This document shows positions 1 to 7,858 of a stretch of DNA of 64,000 bases, piece after piece. The stretch comes from Rufibacter hautae (GTDB lineage Bacteria > Bacteroidota > Bacteroidia > Cytophagales > Hymenobacteraceae). The notes under the pieces were generated by a model. It was not told where the DNA came from and did not search any database. It saw nothing but the letters and a program-made list of their open reading frames with translations. The stretch lies in the NCBI RefSeq assembly GCF_008271695.1, contig NZ_VKKY01000002.1, positions 682,001-746,000 of the forward strand. Reading direction: 5' to 3'. Position 1 is the first letter of the stretch, and each line of letters begins with the position of its first letter. The position numbers and the translations under genes are program-made.

Positions 1-65
1 AGGGGTATAAGTAATTGTAGCTTGTATTTTGAGGGCGGGGGGAGTGTTCCCCTGATAGAAAAGCC

Positions 66-230
66 CTAGCTAAGAACTAGTGGGTCGGTTTTTGGATTGG
101 CACCTTTTTGAATGAGTTCAATAGCGCAGAAAGTGCCACCTCCTCTTGAAAGTGTTGTTTGCCGGTTCATCACCCGATAAAGATGAGTAGCAGCCTTCTT
201 TGTTAAGCGCATACGTAATGATTGAGCCAT
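66..230 (-). CDS. Possible small protein of 54 residues, unknown function
   Basis: This is an open frame with an ATG start and a purine-rich AAGGAAATC a few bases upstream that could serve as a ribosome binding site. The product is basic in its first half (MAQSLRMRLTKK), has a run of three glycines near residue 30 and one cysteine, and has no signal peptide or membrane segment. It lies downstream of, and on the same strand as, the MBL-fold lipoprotein gene, about 200 bases past that gene's stop. I do not recognise a family. The natural-looking composition and the ribosome-binding-like sequence argue for a real gene; the short length argues against. Confidence 0.35.
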   Translation of the reverse strand: MAQSLRMRLTKKAATHLYRVMNRQTTLSRGGGTFCAIELIQKGANPKTDPLVLS

Positions 231-428
231 TTGTATGATTTCCTTCGCAGCTACTATTTGCTATACTTGAGGCGAATGTAGGCTACAATACCTGGTCAAA
301 TAAACTGCAAACGGGATAGCTGAAGTAGGGTTGTTTTGAAATAAAAATGCTTACGCATAAGTCTACCAAAGCTCATATCTTGAACTCAAAAACCTCGTAA
401 AAATAGTCTGCTTGCTTTTATGACACAA

Positions 429-1538
429 TCAATTCAGCATCCACCATTCTGTTGTCTTGGTTTCTCCCGGGATTACTTTCTGACCCATCACGGGGGTTAA
501 TAGTTCTATTTTGCTCTGCGCGGCCAGATCAGCCACCATCTTGATAGATTCATTCCATGAGTGTAACGCCAAATCAAAGGTAGAGAAATGGATTGGGAAC
601 AGGATTCTGGCATTTACATCCTGGCAAGCTTTGATAACCTGCTCCGGGAAAAGATGGGTGTTTGGCCATCCATTATTCCACGCATCTATCTCCATAAAAG
701 CTATGTCAAAGGGACCGTATTTGCTGCCTATCTCCTTTAAATGCTCTCCGTAGCCCGTATCGCCGCTCCAGTACACGTTCTTCTCTTTCCCCTTTATCAC
801 ATAGGAAGCCCAAAGCGTCTTGTTTCGGTCATTGTAACTTCTCCCTGAGTAATGCACCGTAGGGCAGGCTGTTATACTCAGTAGTCCATGAGTTACCGAC
901 TGGTACCAACCCAGTTCGGTGATTTTGTTTTTCGGGACTCCCCAGCCCTGTAACCTGGTTCCCACAGCTAGCGGTGCGATGAACTGAATGTCCTTATCGG
1001 CCAGAAACTTTATGGTTTCTGCTTCTAAGTGATCATAGTGATCATGGGTGATGATGACCACATCAATGTCCGGGAGTTCCTCCCTAAGCATAGGGGACAC
1101 ACTCATCCTTTTGGCAATCATAGGTAAAGGACCCGCATTCCCAAACACCGGATCGATCAGAACACGGTGGCCGTCAAGCTCAATGATAGCTGTGGAATGC
1201 CCTAACCAATAGGCCGCAAAAGAAGAAGGCACTTCCGGGAAATCCTTTTTCGAAAGCATGCGTTTGGGCAACTCAGACTTTGGGGCATTGGGAGAGGTTT
1301 TGAAAAATCTCGCAAAACCAGAGTTTCCTCCAGTTACCTTTTCAGCGTAATAGACTATCTCTTTGGGGCTAACGAATTCATCTTTCCCAGGTGAATAATA
1401 TGGGATTTTGGAATATTCACCTTTGCGCTCCTCCTGGGAGTCTACCTTGCCCAATTGATTATTGACATAGCAACCAGTTACGCCTATAGCAAGGAGCAGT
1501 GCTATGGCTATAAAACTTAAAATATATTTCCTTTTCAT
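429..1538 (-). CDS. MBL-fold metallo-hydrolase, lipoprotein (UlaG/NAPE-PLD-like)
   Basis: The 369-residue protein begins with a lipoprotein signal peptide (lipobox VTGC, lipidated Cys23), so it should sit in a membrane facing the periplasm. The metallo-beta-lactamase metal-binding signature HDHYDH is at residues 165-170, preceded by a WLGHS segment near residue 112 typical of the UlaG/RomA/NAPE-PLD-like branch. Further metal ligands are likely in the YWSGDTGY segment and the late FPIHFSTF segment. The family hydrolyses phosphodiester or lactone bonds in two-metal sites; the substrate here cannot be told from sequence. The gene stands alone on the minus strand, with no close partner on either side. 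The family and fold are secure; the substrate is unknown. Confidence 0.88.
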   Translation of the reverse strand: MKRKYILSFIAIALLLAIGVTGCYVNNQLGKVDSQEERKGEYSKIPYYSPGKDEFVSPKEIVYYAEKVTGGNSGFARFFKTSPNAPKSELPKRMLSKKDFPEVPSSFAAYWLGHSTAIIELDGHRVLIDPVFGNAGPLPMIAKRMSVSPMLREELPDIDVVIITHDHYDHLEAETIKFLADKDIQFIAPLAVGTRLQGWGVPKNKITELGWYQSVTHGLLSITACPTVHYSGRSYNDRNKTLWASYVIKGKEKNVYWSGDTGYGEHLKEIGSKYGPFDIAFMEIDAWNNGWPNTHLFPEQVIKACQDVNARILFPIHFSTFDLALHSWNESIKMVADLAAQSKIELLTPVMGQKVIPGETKTTEWWMLN

Positions 1539-1539
1539 T

Positions 1540-2023
1540 CTGAGGTTCTTGTACTTTCTGTGCTACTAAAAGAAGTGGGCGCCCAAAAGGTTTGAACGGC
1601 ATTCTACAAAGTAGGATGGCAATGAATTTCAAACTTAAAAATTCATATGGTATTTCAGCCATATCAAACCATTTTGTAACAGCTTTACATCCGTTACTTG
1701 CAGATAAGTTGAGGGACTTCTTTGCAGCTATCCTCCTGCCTTACAAGGAATCGGCGTTGTCCATGGTTAAGGGAAAGTAACCTCTTTGTTTCTAAAGCTC
1801 TTTTTCAATACATGAGCCCCAGATTTTTTGTAAAACCTCGATTTGCCACTCTTAGGGATATCAGTAGAGCATTAGACCCTAACTTACTTATCTATAATAA
1901 GATGAGTAAGACTCACTTTATAATAGATAAGGGTTAACAGGTAAACTCAGAAGACCATGCTGGTTTTCTGGTTAGTTTTAAAAAACATAGGGAAAACGCT
2001 GCGACAATTTTTGTTTGTTCAAA
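1540..2023. other. Intergenic stretch without a convincing gene
   Basis: Upstream of the MBL gene there is about 480 bases with only short open frames of poor composition. The one clear structure is the imperfect palindrome at 1888-1930, described separately. I see no tRNA, no transposase remnant and no clear promoter box. Confidence 0.5.
1888..1930. repeat. Imperfect 19-bp inverted repeat, AT-rich
   Basis: The left arm at 1888-1906 and right arm at 1912-1930 pair at 16 of 19 positions around a 5-base loop (TAAGA). Weaker similarity continues outwards (CCCTAAC on the left, GGGTTAAC on the right). It is not followed by a T-run on either strand, so it is not an obvious terminator. It could be a protein-binding site or the remains of a small palindromic element. 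Confidence 0.4.
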
Positions 2024-2196
2024 CTATCTACAAGCCGCATTGGAAGTATCACTCATCACGACGCCTACAGGATTGGCGGAATCCAGGGTGGAAGGCGGGG
2101 TAGTGCTGTCAATCTGGGGAGAACTAGAACGTTCCCCACTTTTCCCGCAGGCCGTGAAAACCCCAACCAGGGTGAGAACCGTCAAAATCTTCTCAT
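2024..2196 (-). pseudogene. Small lipoprotein gene with a one-base frameshift at its start
   Basis: From about codon 3 onward the minus strand encodes an excellent lipoprotein leader: KILTVLTLVGVFTAC followed by a short Ser/Thr/Pro-rich tail ending ...SDTSNAACR and a TAG stop, about 57 residues. The only nearby ATG (2194-2196) is one base out of frame: it reads ATG-AG-AAG, where ATG-AAG-AAG (Met-Lys-Lys) would give a standard leader. An AAAAGGA ribosome-binding sequence lies about 12 bases before the ATG. Either the gene carries a single-base deletion in an A/G tract, or this is a sequencing error, or translation starts at a non-standard codon. Function unknown. The leader and lipobox are what I see; the deletion is inferred. 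Confidence 0.55.
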
Positions 2197-2352
2197 AGAG
2201 TATGTTTTTCCTTTTGAATTTGTCTTAACCAAAAAGGTTGCCGTGTTTCACCAAATGGGTTGCCCACACCTTATCCATGTATTTGTGCTTAGCACTGTTC
2301 ACTGGTTTAATCCTTTGAATACCAAATGATCAGGCCGGGATGATTTTAAAGA

Positions 2353-2388
2353 CGGAATGGGAACGATATAGTAATCGTTCCCATTCCG
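2353..2388 (-). terminator. Perfect 15-bp hairpin downstream of the GH39 gene
   Basis: Arms at 2353-2367 (CGGAATGGGAACGAT) and 2374-2388 pair perfectly around a 6-base loop. Read on the minus strand it is followed by TCTTT, which fits a rho-independent terminator for the glycosidase gene ending at 2571. Between the gene and the hairpin there is only a 16-codon frame with a hydrophobic leader, MKPTFLIILFSLVAYT, that stops at TAA; I do not call it a gene. Confidence 0.65.
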
Positions 2389-2570
2389 CAGAATACTGGG
2401 GTTTATGTAATCCACCTAGAATACAGGATTTAGAAAACCTCTACTGTTTCCTCCTTGGTTTTCCCTTGGCTCTCCGCTTTTAGGTATAGGCGACCAAAGA
2501 GAAAAGTATTATCAAGAAGGTAGGTTTCATATTATCATAAAGGAGCAGAGACCCGGTCTTACAAAACTGA

Positions 2571-4199
2571 TTATGGTAATTTCCTGAGGGAGAAAAGACA
2601 AACATCATTTTCTCTCAGCGGAACTTCTTTTTTGAATTGCCCCGAGGCCCCAATCTTGATTAACTCTGAGGAGAGAGGGCTTCCATCGGTTTGCTTTTTC
2701 AGGAAAGCCACCTGTTCTCTGGTTAACTGACTCGGTTTGTTCAACTGGTAATAGGCTGTGTAGGGATCATTTTGCTTGTAGCCTATTTTATAGGTTTCAA
2801 GGTAGTAATCCCCCGCAGGTATGCCGGAGAGTTCAACCGTGACTTTTCCTTTGCTTTTGGAAGGCAGGTCCTTCACATAGTAATCCTGGTTGTTGACTTT
2901 GGCAGGAAGGGTATAGGAAAAGTCCCACAGCAAGACCTGCATATCGCCGTTGCTGCTCTTGCACACCCAGGACAAGCTATCACTATTCTGTAACTCCGTC
3001 TCGCCCAGTTTGTTCATGAAAGAGAAGGCATGGTAGGCGGGCTTTTTGATGCCCTGCGTGTTCATCAAGCCGAACCCTCCGTGGAAGGGGGTGACCCTTG
3101 GCGCGGCTTCTTCGAAAATATCCGTGAAAACCCAGTAAGACATGGAGTTGGCGGTTTTCCCTACCTGCTTCATTTTCTCTAGTATGTAGGGAGCCTGGTG
3201 GTAGCTGTCATGGATCGGGTCTGAGGGTGTGTAGGAGGAACTCCATTCGGTGTAGTGGAGCTCTAGGTTAGGCATGGTGGAATTGGAGATCTCTTTCCGC
3301 GAATTAATCACATCTCTGCTCACGCTCAGCCTGTCTTTGCTTAGAACAGTGCCGGCGCTTCCGAACTCATCAAGGAAGCCCTGGTCAACCCCGTAGGAAT
3401 GGGTGCTTATGAAATCAAGCGGCACGCCGTTCTTCTGGCAGTATTCTATCATCTCGGGTTCCCATGCGGCTCCTGCAGTGCCGGGACCGCCCACCTTGTA
3501 TTGGGCATTCACGCTCTTGATAGCGGTGGCGGCATGTTTATAAAGTTTGAAATAGTCGGCTTGCGAACCGGCCCAGAAACCATCCAGGTTAGGTTCGTTC
3601 CAAACTTCAAAGTACCAGGTTTTCACTTCCTCCGCCCCGTACCTCTCCGTGAAATGAAGGGTCAGGTCTTTAATGAGGCCTTCCCATTTGCTGTAATCCT
3701 TAGGTGGGGTCACGTTCCCCCTCCACCAGAAAATGGTCTTATCCCCGCTGGCCAAGGCAGAAGGCATGAAACCCAGCTCCACGAACGGCTTCATGCCTGT
3801 CTCAATAATATTATCGTACAAGGCATCAATGTACTGGTAGTTGTAGACAGGGTTGCCGTTCCGATCTTCCCTGTAAACCGCCATGTCATCGGTCAGCAGC
3901 CCGTGCATTCGGATGTACTTGAAACCACATTCCTCCTTAGTCACCCGCAGCTGCTGTTGCCAGTCTGCCCTTAAGCCTTCGTTTGCCCGACCGGCACCGA
4001 TGCATTCCTTGAACATCTGGCTGAGCGGGCCTTTTTCCTTCCGGAAGTCTGCCGATATGACTCTGTTTCGTCCTTTTCTTCCATTCTGGGCAAAGGCAGT
4101 TGTGTTAGAGGCTAATACTGCAAGCAAGCAGCAAATCACTAATTTAAACCTCATGCGGTAGTTCTGTTTTCCAGGTGAGGACTGTAAAATTTTCTTCAT
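2571..4199 (-). CDS. Secreted glycoside hydrolase, GH39-like (beta-xylosidase type)
   Basis: The 542-residue protein has a signal peptide (cleavage near AFAQ, residue 38) followed by a TIM barrel of the clan GH-A type. The acid/base glutamate is in WNEPN (Glu202) and the likely nucleophile is in HYTEW (Glu318). RMHG near residue 98 and the THSYGVD segment near 266 match the GH39 pattern. GH39 enzymes are retaining beta-xylosidases or alpha-L-iduronidases; the bacterial members mostly act on xylo-oligosaccharides. A C-terminal beta domain follows from about residue 400. A second possible start at Met16 gives a more compact signal peptide. It is a single gene, not in a SusC/D locus, and is followed by a terminator hairpin. 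Family confident; substrate inferred. Confidence 0.85.
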   Translation of the reverse strand: MKKILQSSPGKQNYRMRFKLVICCLLAVLASNTTAFAQNGRKGRNRVISADFRKEKGPLSQMFKECIGAGRANEGLRADWQQQLRVTKEECGFKYIRMHGLLTDDMAVYREDRNGNPVYNYQYIDALYDNIIETGMKPFVELGFMPSALASGDKTIFWWRGNVTPPKDYSKWEGLIKDLTLHFTERYGAEEVKTWYFEVWNEPNLDGFWAGSQADYFKLYKHAATAIKSVNAQYKVGGPGTAGAAWEPEMIEYCQKNGVPLDFISTHSYGVDQGFLDEFGSAGTVLSKDRLSVSRDVINSRKEISNSTMPNLELHYTEWSSSYTPSDPIHDSYHQAPYILEKMKQVGKTANSMSYWVFTDIFEEAAPRVTPFHGGFGLMNTQGIKKPAYHAFSFMNKLGETELQNSDSLSWVCKSSNGDMQVLLWDFSYTLPAKVNNQDYYVKDLPSKSKGKVTVELSGIPAGDYYLETYKIGYKQNDPYTAYYQLNKPSQLTREQVAFLKKQTDGSPLSSELIKIGASGQFKKEVPLRENDVCLFSLRKLP

Positions 4200-4210
4200 T
4201 AAATATTTAT

Positions 4211-4515
4211 TTAGTTTTTGGGATTGTCTTGGTTAAACAGGTTGCCGGGTGTTCTGGAGGAAGGAGTGGTCATACTCCCACTTGCCTGTCGGCTTGTACA
4301 GCGCATCCGCAACCGCCGCAAAAATAGCGGGGAACAACGGTTCGCCCAAGCGGTCATATTTGCCTCATTTTTCACAAAATGGATCTCAATCGCTTCGGGC
4401 CTCGCTGTGCCGGATCAGGGGTAGGTGTCGAAGTTGAATTTCTGGGGCGCACCGTCCCGGAGGGTCATCCCGCCGTGAAGGGCATTGCCGATTCGGTCGA
4501 TGATTCCTCCTTGCC
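4211..4515 (-). pseudogene. C-terminal remnant of an isoquinoline 1-oxidoreductase-like molybdopterin subunit
   Basis: No open frame covers this gap, but two overlapping minus-strand frames together read as the conserved C-terminus of the large molybdopterin-binding subunit of the xanthine dehydrogenase/IorB family. The first gives QGGIIDRIGNALHGGMTLRD and ...NFDTYP, then an in-frame TGA (4415-4417), then resumes as EAIEIHFVKNE. After a one-base shift the second frame gives LGEPLFPAIFAAVADALYKP and TG, the family's typical last helix. The homology starts abruptly at the stop codon of the cyclophilin-like gene upstream, so the 5' part has been lost by deletion or rearrangement. Intact members oxidise aldehydes or N-heterocycles with a small 2Fe-2S partner. 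It shows one stop, one frameshift and a missing 5' end, so it is not functional. The family call is from remembered motifs. Confidence 0.7.
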
Positions 4516-4517
4516 CT

Positions 4518-5003
4518 TTATTCCAGTTCAAACGTGATGGTTACATCCCTTGATCCCAACGCAGCCGCAAGCCCTGCCGGATCATTGACGCGGCCCAGCC
4601 TAGTATAGCTGTAGGAAGTGGGGAAAGTTTTGTAGAAAAGCACCAAGGTCCTGGAGCCGTATAGCATCAGGTCGCCTGTTTGGATAGTGCCAGGATTGGC
4701 CGCGTTGGTCGGCAGACCGTCAGAGAAATCATAATACTTCTCGTTGCTGTTCAGGTCGCGCATGTTGATGGTCAGCGGCAGCAAGGCCTTGAAAGCGGTT
4801 GCCGAAGCATTATCATACAGTGTGGCCGTGAAGGTACTGGTACCGAATCTTATCTTCATCTTACTGCCTGTTGGATTAAGGGTGTCGTTTCCGTTGGTGT
4901 TTCCCGCTTCAGGAATGCTGGTCTCTGAAGGATCTTCATTGCAGGAGGCAAAACCTGCAGAAAGGAACAGAAGGGAGAAAATGATAATCAGTGATAACTT
5001 CAT
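4518..5003 (-). CDS. Cyclophilin-like fold lipoprotein
   Basis: The 161-residue product has a lipoprotein leader (FASC, Cys20) and a Thr/Asn/Pro-rich linker, then a compact domain from about residue 48 (MKIRFGTSTFTATLYDNASA). The pattern TATLYDN-A, MRDLN-NEKYYDF, PG-IQTGDLMLYGSRTLVLFYK and YTRLGR matches the small cyclophilin-like domain found in many bacterial enzymes of unknown role, often beside aldo/keto reductases and flavodoxins. It shows no classical peptidyl-prolyl isomerase active site that I can point to. It is next to an aldo/keto reductase on the same strand, in line with that common pairing. Its stop codon is the junction with the decayed molybdopterin-subunit fragment. Confidence 0.75.
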   Translation of the reverse strand: MKLSLIIIFSLLFLSAGFASCNEDPSETSIPEAGNTNGNDTLNPTGSKMKIRFGTSTFTATLYDNASATAFKALLPLTINMRDLNSNEKYYDFSDGLPTNAANPGTIQTGDLMLYGSRTLVLFYKTFPTSYSYTRLGRVNDPAGLAAALGSRDVTITFELE

Positions 5004-5171
5004 CGCATTTATGGATTAAAAGCCTTTGAATTAATTAATGCTGCATTGTCAACGCTGGTAACTGTGGCATATAGCTGATCATTCATCTACCCGCCTGTGA
5101 AGGAACCCTCTTCAGAATCTTGCATGGATTTGGTGTATTCTTTTACAGAAAGGGGGAGACCATCTGACCGG

Positions 5172-6335
5172 CTAATACTCCACCCGCGACTGTTGCAGTG
5201 CGTCATATCGATCACCAACAACACCAATTTTCTCAATTTTGCCTTCAATCTCCTTTATCTCGGCTGCGGTTAAAACGAAGTCAGCAGCTCGTAAATCTTC
5301 CTCCAAATGCGAGAGCTTGGTGGTGCCAGGCAAGGGAACGATAAAAGGGTATTTTGAAAGCATCCAGCTAAGGCATATCTGGGAGGAAGTCATACCTCTT
5401 GTCTTTCCGAATTCATTCAATGCCTCGACAATCCGGATGTTAGATCGTAATGCCTCCGGTTGGAATCGCGGCCATGCACCCCGGATGTCATTCGTTTTCA
5501 AATCAGAGTATTCGGTTAGGTTGCCACCCAGCAAACCGCGGCATAGCGGACTATAGGCGACAAACCCTATCTCCAATTCCTGCAACGTGGAAAAGATGAA
5601 ATTTTCGGGCAGCCTGGTCATAAAAGAATACTCGCTTTGCACAGCCGTAACAGGGCAGACGATATGGGCCTTTCTGATGGTTTCCGCTTTTGCTTCACTG
5701 AGACCAAAGTGCAGCACCTTTCCGGCTTTGATAAGGTCCTTTACGGCACCTGCGACCTCTTCAATGGGCACGTTAGGATCAACCCTGTGCTGGTAAAAAA
5801 GGTCAATACGGTCGGTTTTGAGGCGCTTGAGTGATTGGTCCACCACCTTACAGATGTGCTCTGGTCTACTGTTCAAGCCACTTTTACCCTCAATATCAAA
5901 ACCAAATTTAGTGGAGATGGCAACTTTGTTGCGGATGGGTGCAAGTGCTTCTCCTACTAATTCTTCGTTAACATAGGGCCCATAGACTTCGGCGGTATCG
6001 AAAAAGTTGCAGCCACGTTCCGCAGCATCCCTGATCAGTTTGACCATGCTCTTATGGTCGGGATGGGTTCCGCGACCTGTGTGCATCCCCATGCAGCCCA
6101 ACTGAATGGCCGACACTTCTAACGGATTCTTCTTTGAGCCTAAGGTCCGTTTTCTGTTCAGGATGGTACCAAAGCCTTTTTTCTTCTCCATTTCCCGTGA
6201 GGAAGCGGCAAAACTAGTGACGGGTCCCGCGGCTAGCGCGCCTATCCCCAACAAGGTTGCGGCCTTCAGGAAGTCCCTCCGTATGGCCGCATCCGGGTTT
6301 TTATTACCAGACTGATCACCTTTATTCTTTTCCAT
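5172..6335 (-). CDS. Aldo/keto reductase with twin-arginine-type leader
   Basis: The 387-residue protein starts with a polar stretch and RRDFLKAATLLGIGALAAGP, a twin-arginine export signal (residues 24-43), so the enzyme is probably folded with its cofactor and exported. The AKR barrel follows: FDTAEVYG carries the catalytic Asp and Tyr, STKFGF the Lys, and YQHRVDP the His. The late PLPGTTKLSHLEEDL segment is the NADP-binding region of the YajO/AKR11-12-like branch. It reduces aldehydes or ketones with NADPH; the physiological substrate is not known. It lies 80 bases after the cupin gene on the same strand and is probably co-transcribed with it. Exported AKRs need a periplasmic cofactor source, which is unexplained. 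Confidence 0.88.
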   Translation of the reverse strand: MEKNKGDQSGNKNPDAAIRRDFLKAATLLGIGALAAGPVTSFAASSREMEKKKGFGTILNRKRTLGSKKNPLEVSAIQLGCMGMHTGRGTHPDHKSMVKLIRDAAERGCNFFDTAEVYGPYVNEELVGEALAPIRNKVAISTKFGFDIEGKSGLNSRPEHICKVVDQSLKRLKTDRIDLFYQHRVDPNVPIEEVAGAVKDLIKAGKVLHFGLSEAKAETIRKAHIVCPVTAVQSEYSFMTRLPENFIFSTLQELEIGFVAYSPLCRGLLGGNLTEYSDLKTNDIRGAWPRFQPEALRSNIRIVEALNEFGKTRGMTSSQICLSWMLSKYPFIVPLPGTTKLSHLEEDLRAADFVLTAAEIKEIEGKIEKIGVVGDRYDALQQSRVEY

Positions 6336-6415
6336 CGCTTTTATCTTTTGTGATACACGTAAGCTTAGCCGATCACCCTCTACTCGGCACGACTGGTTGA
6401 TTTTTTTTAAGGAGT

Positions 6416-6919
6416 TTATTTAGAACTGCCGTATTCTTCATCAGAGACAGGATGCAACCACTGCACGATGCCTTTCTCCGTGTTCGGGATGATGTACATC
6501 TGCTGCATGCCCTTTTCTGGGCTGGCCCCATGCCAATGGGTCACGTTGGGTGGGCATTTCACTACATCGCCTTTTTTGAGGGTTTGCCGAGGCTGGCCTT
6601 TTATCTGGTGGAATCCCTCCCCATCTGTTATGATCAGGATCTGACCGGCCGGATGGGTGTGCCAATTGCTTCTGGCACCTGGTTCAAAATAAACGTTGCC
6701 TACTAACGTGTTGTAGGTGCTGTCACTGGCTACTAGGCTGGTGGCATATGCTTTGCCGGTGAAGTTTTCCGCCGGTCCTGCCTCGCCTTTAGGGAAGATG
6801 GCTTGGGTTTCGCCGTTTCCTGTATTTTCTGGAGCCTGCTCTTTGCAGCCAATCGTGAAAAGTGCTGCCAAAGCAAAGGCGACTAAAGGAACTGCTGTCC
6901 TAATTCTGAATCGGTTCAT
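6416..6919 (-). CDS. Cupin-domain lipoprotein ((R)-mandelonitrile-lyase-like)
   Basis: The 167-residue protein carries a lipobox (TIGC, Cys25). A single cupin barrel follows, with motif 1 around WHTHPAGQILIITDGEG and motif 2 around GDVVKCPPNVTHWHG, giving the usual His/His/His metal site. The closing segment VQWLHPVSDEEY matches the small cupins annotated as (R)-mandelonitrile lyase-like or carboxymuconolactone-decarboxylase-associated. A close relative lacking the leader is encoded at 14815-15208. It sits in a run of oxidoreductase genes controlled by an AraC protein, suggesting handling of a small aromatic or carbonyl compound. The exact reaction is unknown. Confidence 0.85.
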   Translation of the reverse strand: MNRFRIRTAVPLVAFALAALFTIGCKEQAPENTGNGETQAIFPKGEAGPAENFTGKAYATSLVASDSTYNTLVGNVYFEPGARSNWHTHPAGQILIITDGEGFHQIKGQPRQTLKKGDVVKCPPNVTHWHGASPEKGMQQMYIIPNTEKGIVQWLHPVSDEEYGSSK

Positions 6920-7004
6920 ATCTTGAGAGTTAGAATTCCATTGGCCAGCTATGGCGTTGGCTGGGCTGAATATTTCGGTTACTTCTATTTAATGCAGATC
7001 AATG

Positions 7005-7012
7005 CAAACCTA
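7005..7012 (-). promoter_or_regulatory. Possible -7 box TAGGTTTG before the cupin gene
   Basis: On the minus strand TAGGTTTG fits the Bacteroidota -7 consensus TAnnTTTG. It lies about 86 bases before the cupin ATG, just after the stop of the SDR gene upstream. No convincing TTG element was found at the usual distance. It would allow the cupin and aldo/keto reductase genes to be transcribed as their own unit. Confidence 0.35.
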
Positions 7013-7038
7013 GCTTTGATACAGGCCTTCTAACGGGC

Positions 7039-7782
7039 TTACAGTTCCTGGGCAGTTGGCCGGAAAAGGATCTCGTTGATGTCAACATCTGCGGGTTGGC
7101 TGATGGCAAATGCAACCAGGCGGGCAAACGCATCGGGGGTAACTCCTACCTGTCCTACGTAGCTTTGGTTTGCCTCTTTGATATCATTTTCGCTGATGTG
7201 CTCCAGAAGCTCCGTCTTCACGGCGCCTGGTGAGACGATGGTAGTGCGGATGTTGTAAGGCTTCACTTCCTGCCGCAGTCCCTCAGATAAGGCCCGCACG
7301 CCAAACTTAGTAGCTGAGTAAACCGCGGATCCAGGGAACAGCACATGGCCGGCCACCGAAGATACGTTGATGATATGACCGGACTTCTGCTCCTTCATAT
7401 GGGGAAGTGCGGCTGCGATGCCGTAGAGTACCCCTTTCAGGTTGACATCTATCATTTGGTCCCATTCATCTACATTCAGGCGCTCCAACGGTGAGAGCGG
7501 CATGATGCCTGCATTATTGAGCATCACGTCTACTCGGCCAAACTGCTCCACGGCAGCGTCTACCAATTTTTGTACCTGCTTACGCTTGGTGACGTCGGTG
7601 GTAACGGCAATGGCCTTGCCGCCATTCCCGTTGATTTCCTCCGCCAAGGCTTCTATCCGCTCACCACGCCGGGCCCCGAGTGCCACGGCTGCACCCATTG
7701 CGGCAAGGTGACGGGCTGTTTCCTGGCCCAGGCCACTGCTTGCCCCTGTGATGACGATTACTTTTCCTTCGATGTTATTCAT
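7039..7782 (-). CDS. Short-chain dehydrogenase/reductase
   Basis: The 247-residue classical SDR has the cofactor motif TGASSGLG (residues 12-19), the structural motif NNAG, and the catalytic Ser...YSATK. The basic residues after the second strand (GARRGERI) suggest NADP preference. The order of motifs, [14 protein letters not shown] and length match cytosolic SDRs of the YdfG/serine-3-dehydrogenase type. It reduces or oxidises a secondary alcohol or carbonyl; substrate unknown. It sits between the alpha/beta hydrolase and the cupin, same strand, in the AraC-linked cluster. Confidence 0.9.
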   Translation of the reverse strand: MNNIEGKVIVITGASSGLGQETARHLAAMGAAVALGARRGERIEALAEEINGNGGKAIAVTTDVTKRKQVQKLVDAAVEQFGRVDVMLNNAGIMPLSPLERLNVDEWDQMIDVNLKGVLYGIAAALPHMKEQKSGHIINVSSVAGHVLFPGSAVYSATKFGVRALSEGLRQEVKPYNIRTTIVSPGAVKTELLEHISENDIKEANQSYVGQVGVTPDAFARLVAFAISQPADVDINEILFRPTAQEL

Positions 7783-7858
7783 GTTTTTAGATTCGGTTTG
7801 TGGTACAGGTTATGTGGTTAGATCAAATGCGACCAACTTCATTTTGGGTTCATTTTGG

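Noticed and set aside
1592-1937. Two short plus-strand frames (62 and 71 codons)
   Set aside because: No ribosome binding site, mixed composition and the second overlaps a palindrome.
2015-2329. Plus-strand open frame of 104 codons
   Set aside because: Opposite the frameshifted lipoprotein; the minus strand has the clear leader and lipobox, the plus frame has no recognisable feature.
2400-2530. Sixteen-codon minus-strand frame MKPTFLIILFSLVAYT
   Set aside because: Leader-like but stops at once; no ribosome binding site and nothing downstream in frame that looks like a protein.
3399-3974. Long plus-strand open frame of 191 codons
   Set aside because: It lies fully opposite the GH39 gene, has odd composition and no motif; it is the antisense shadow of that gene.
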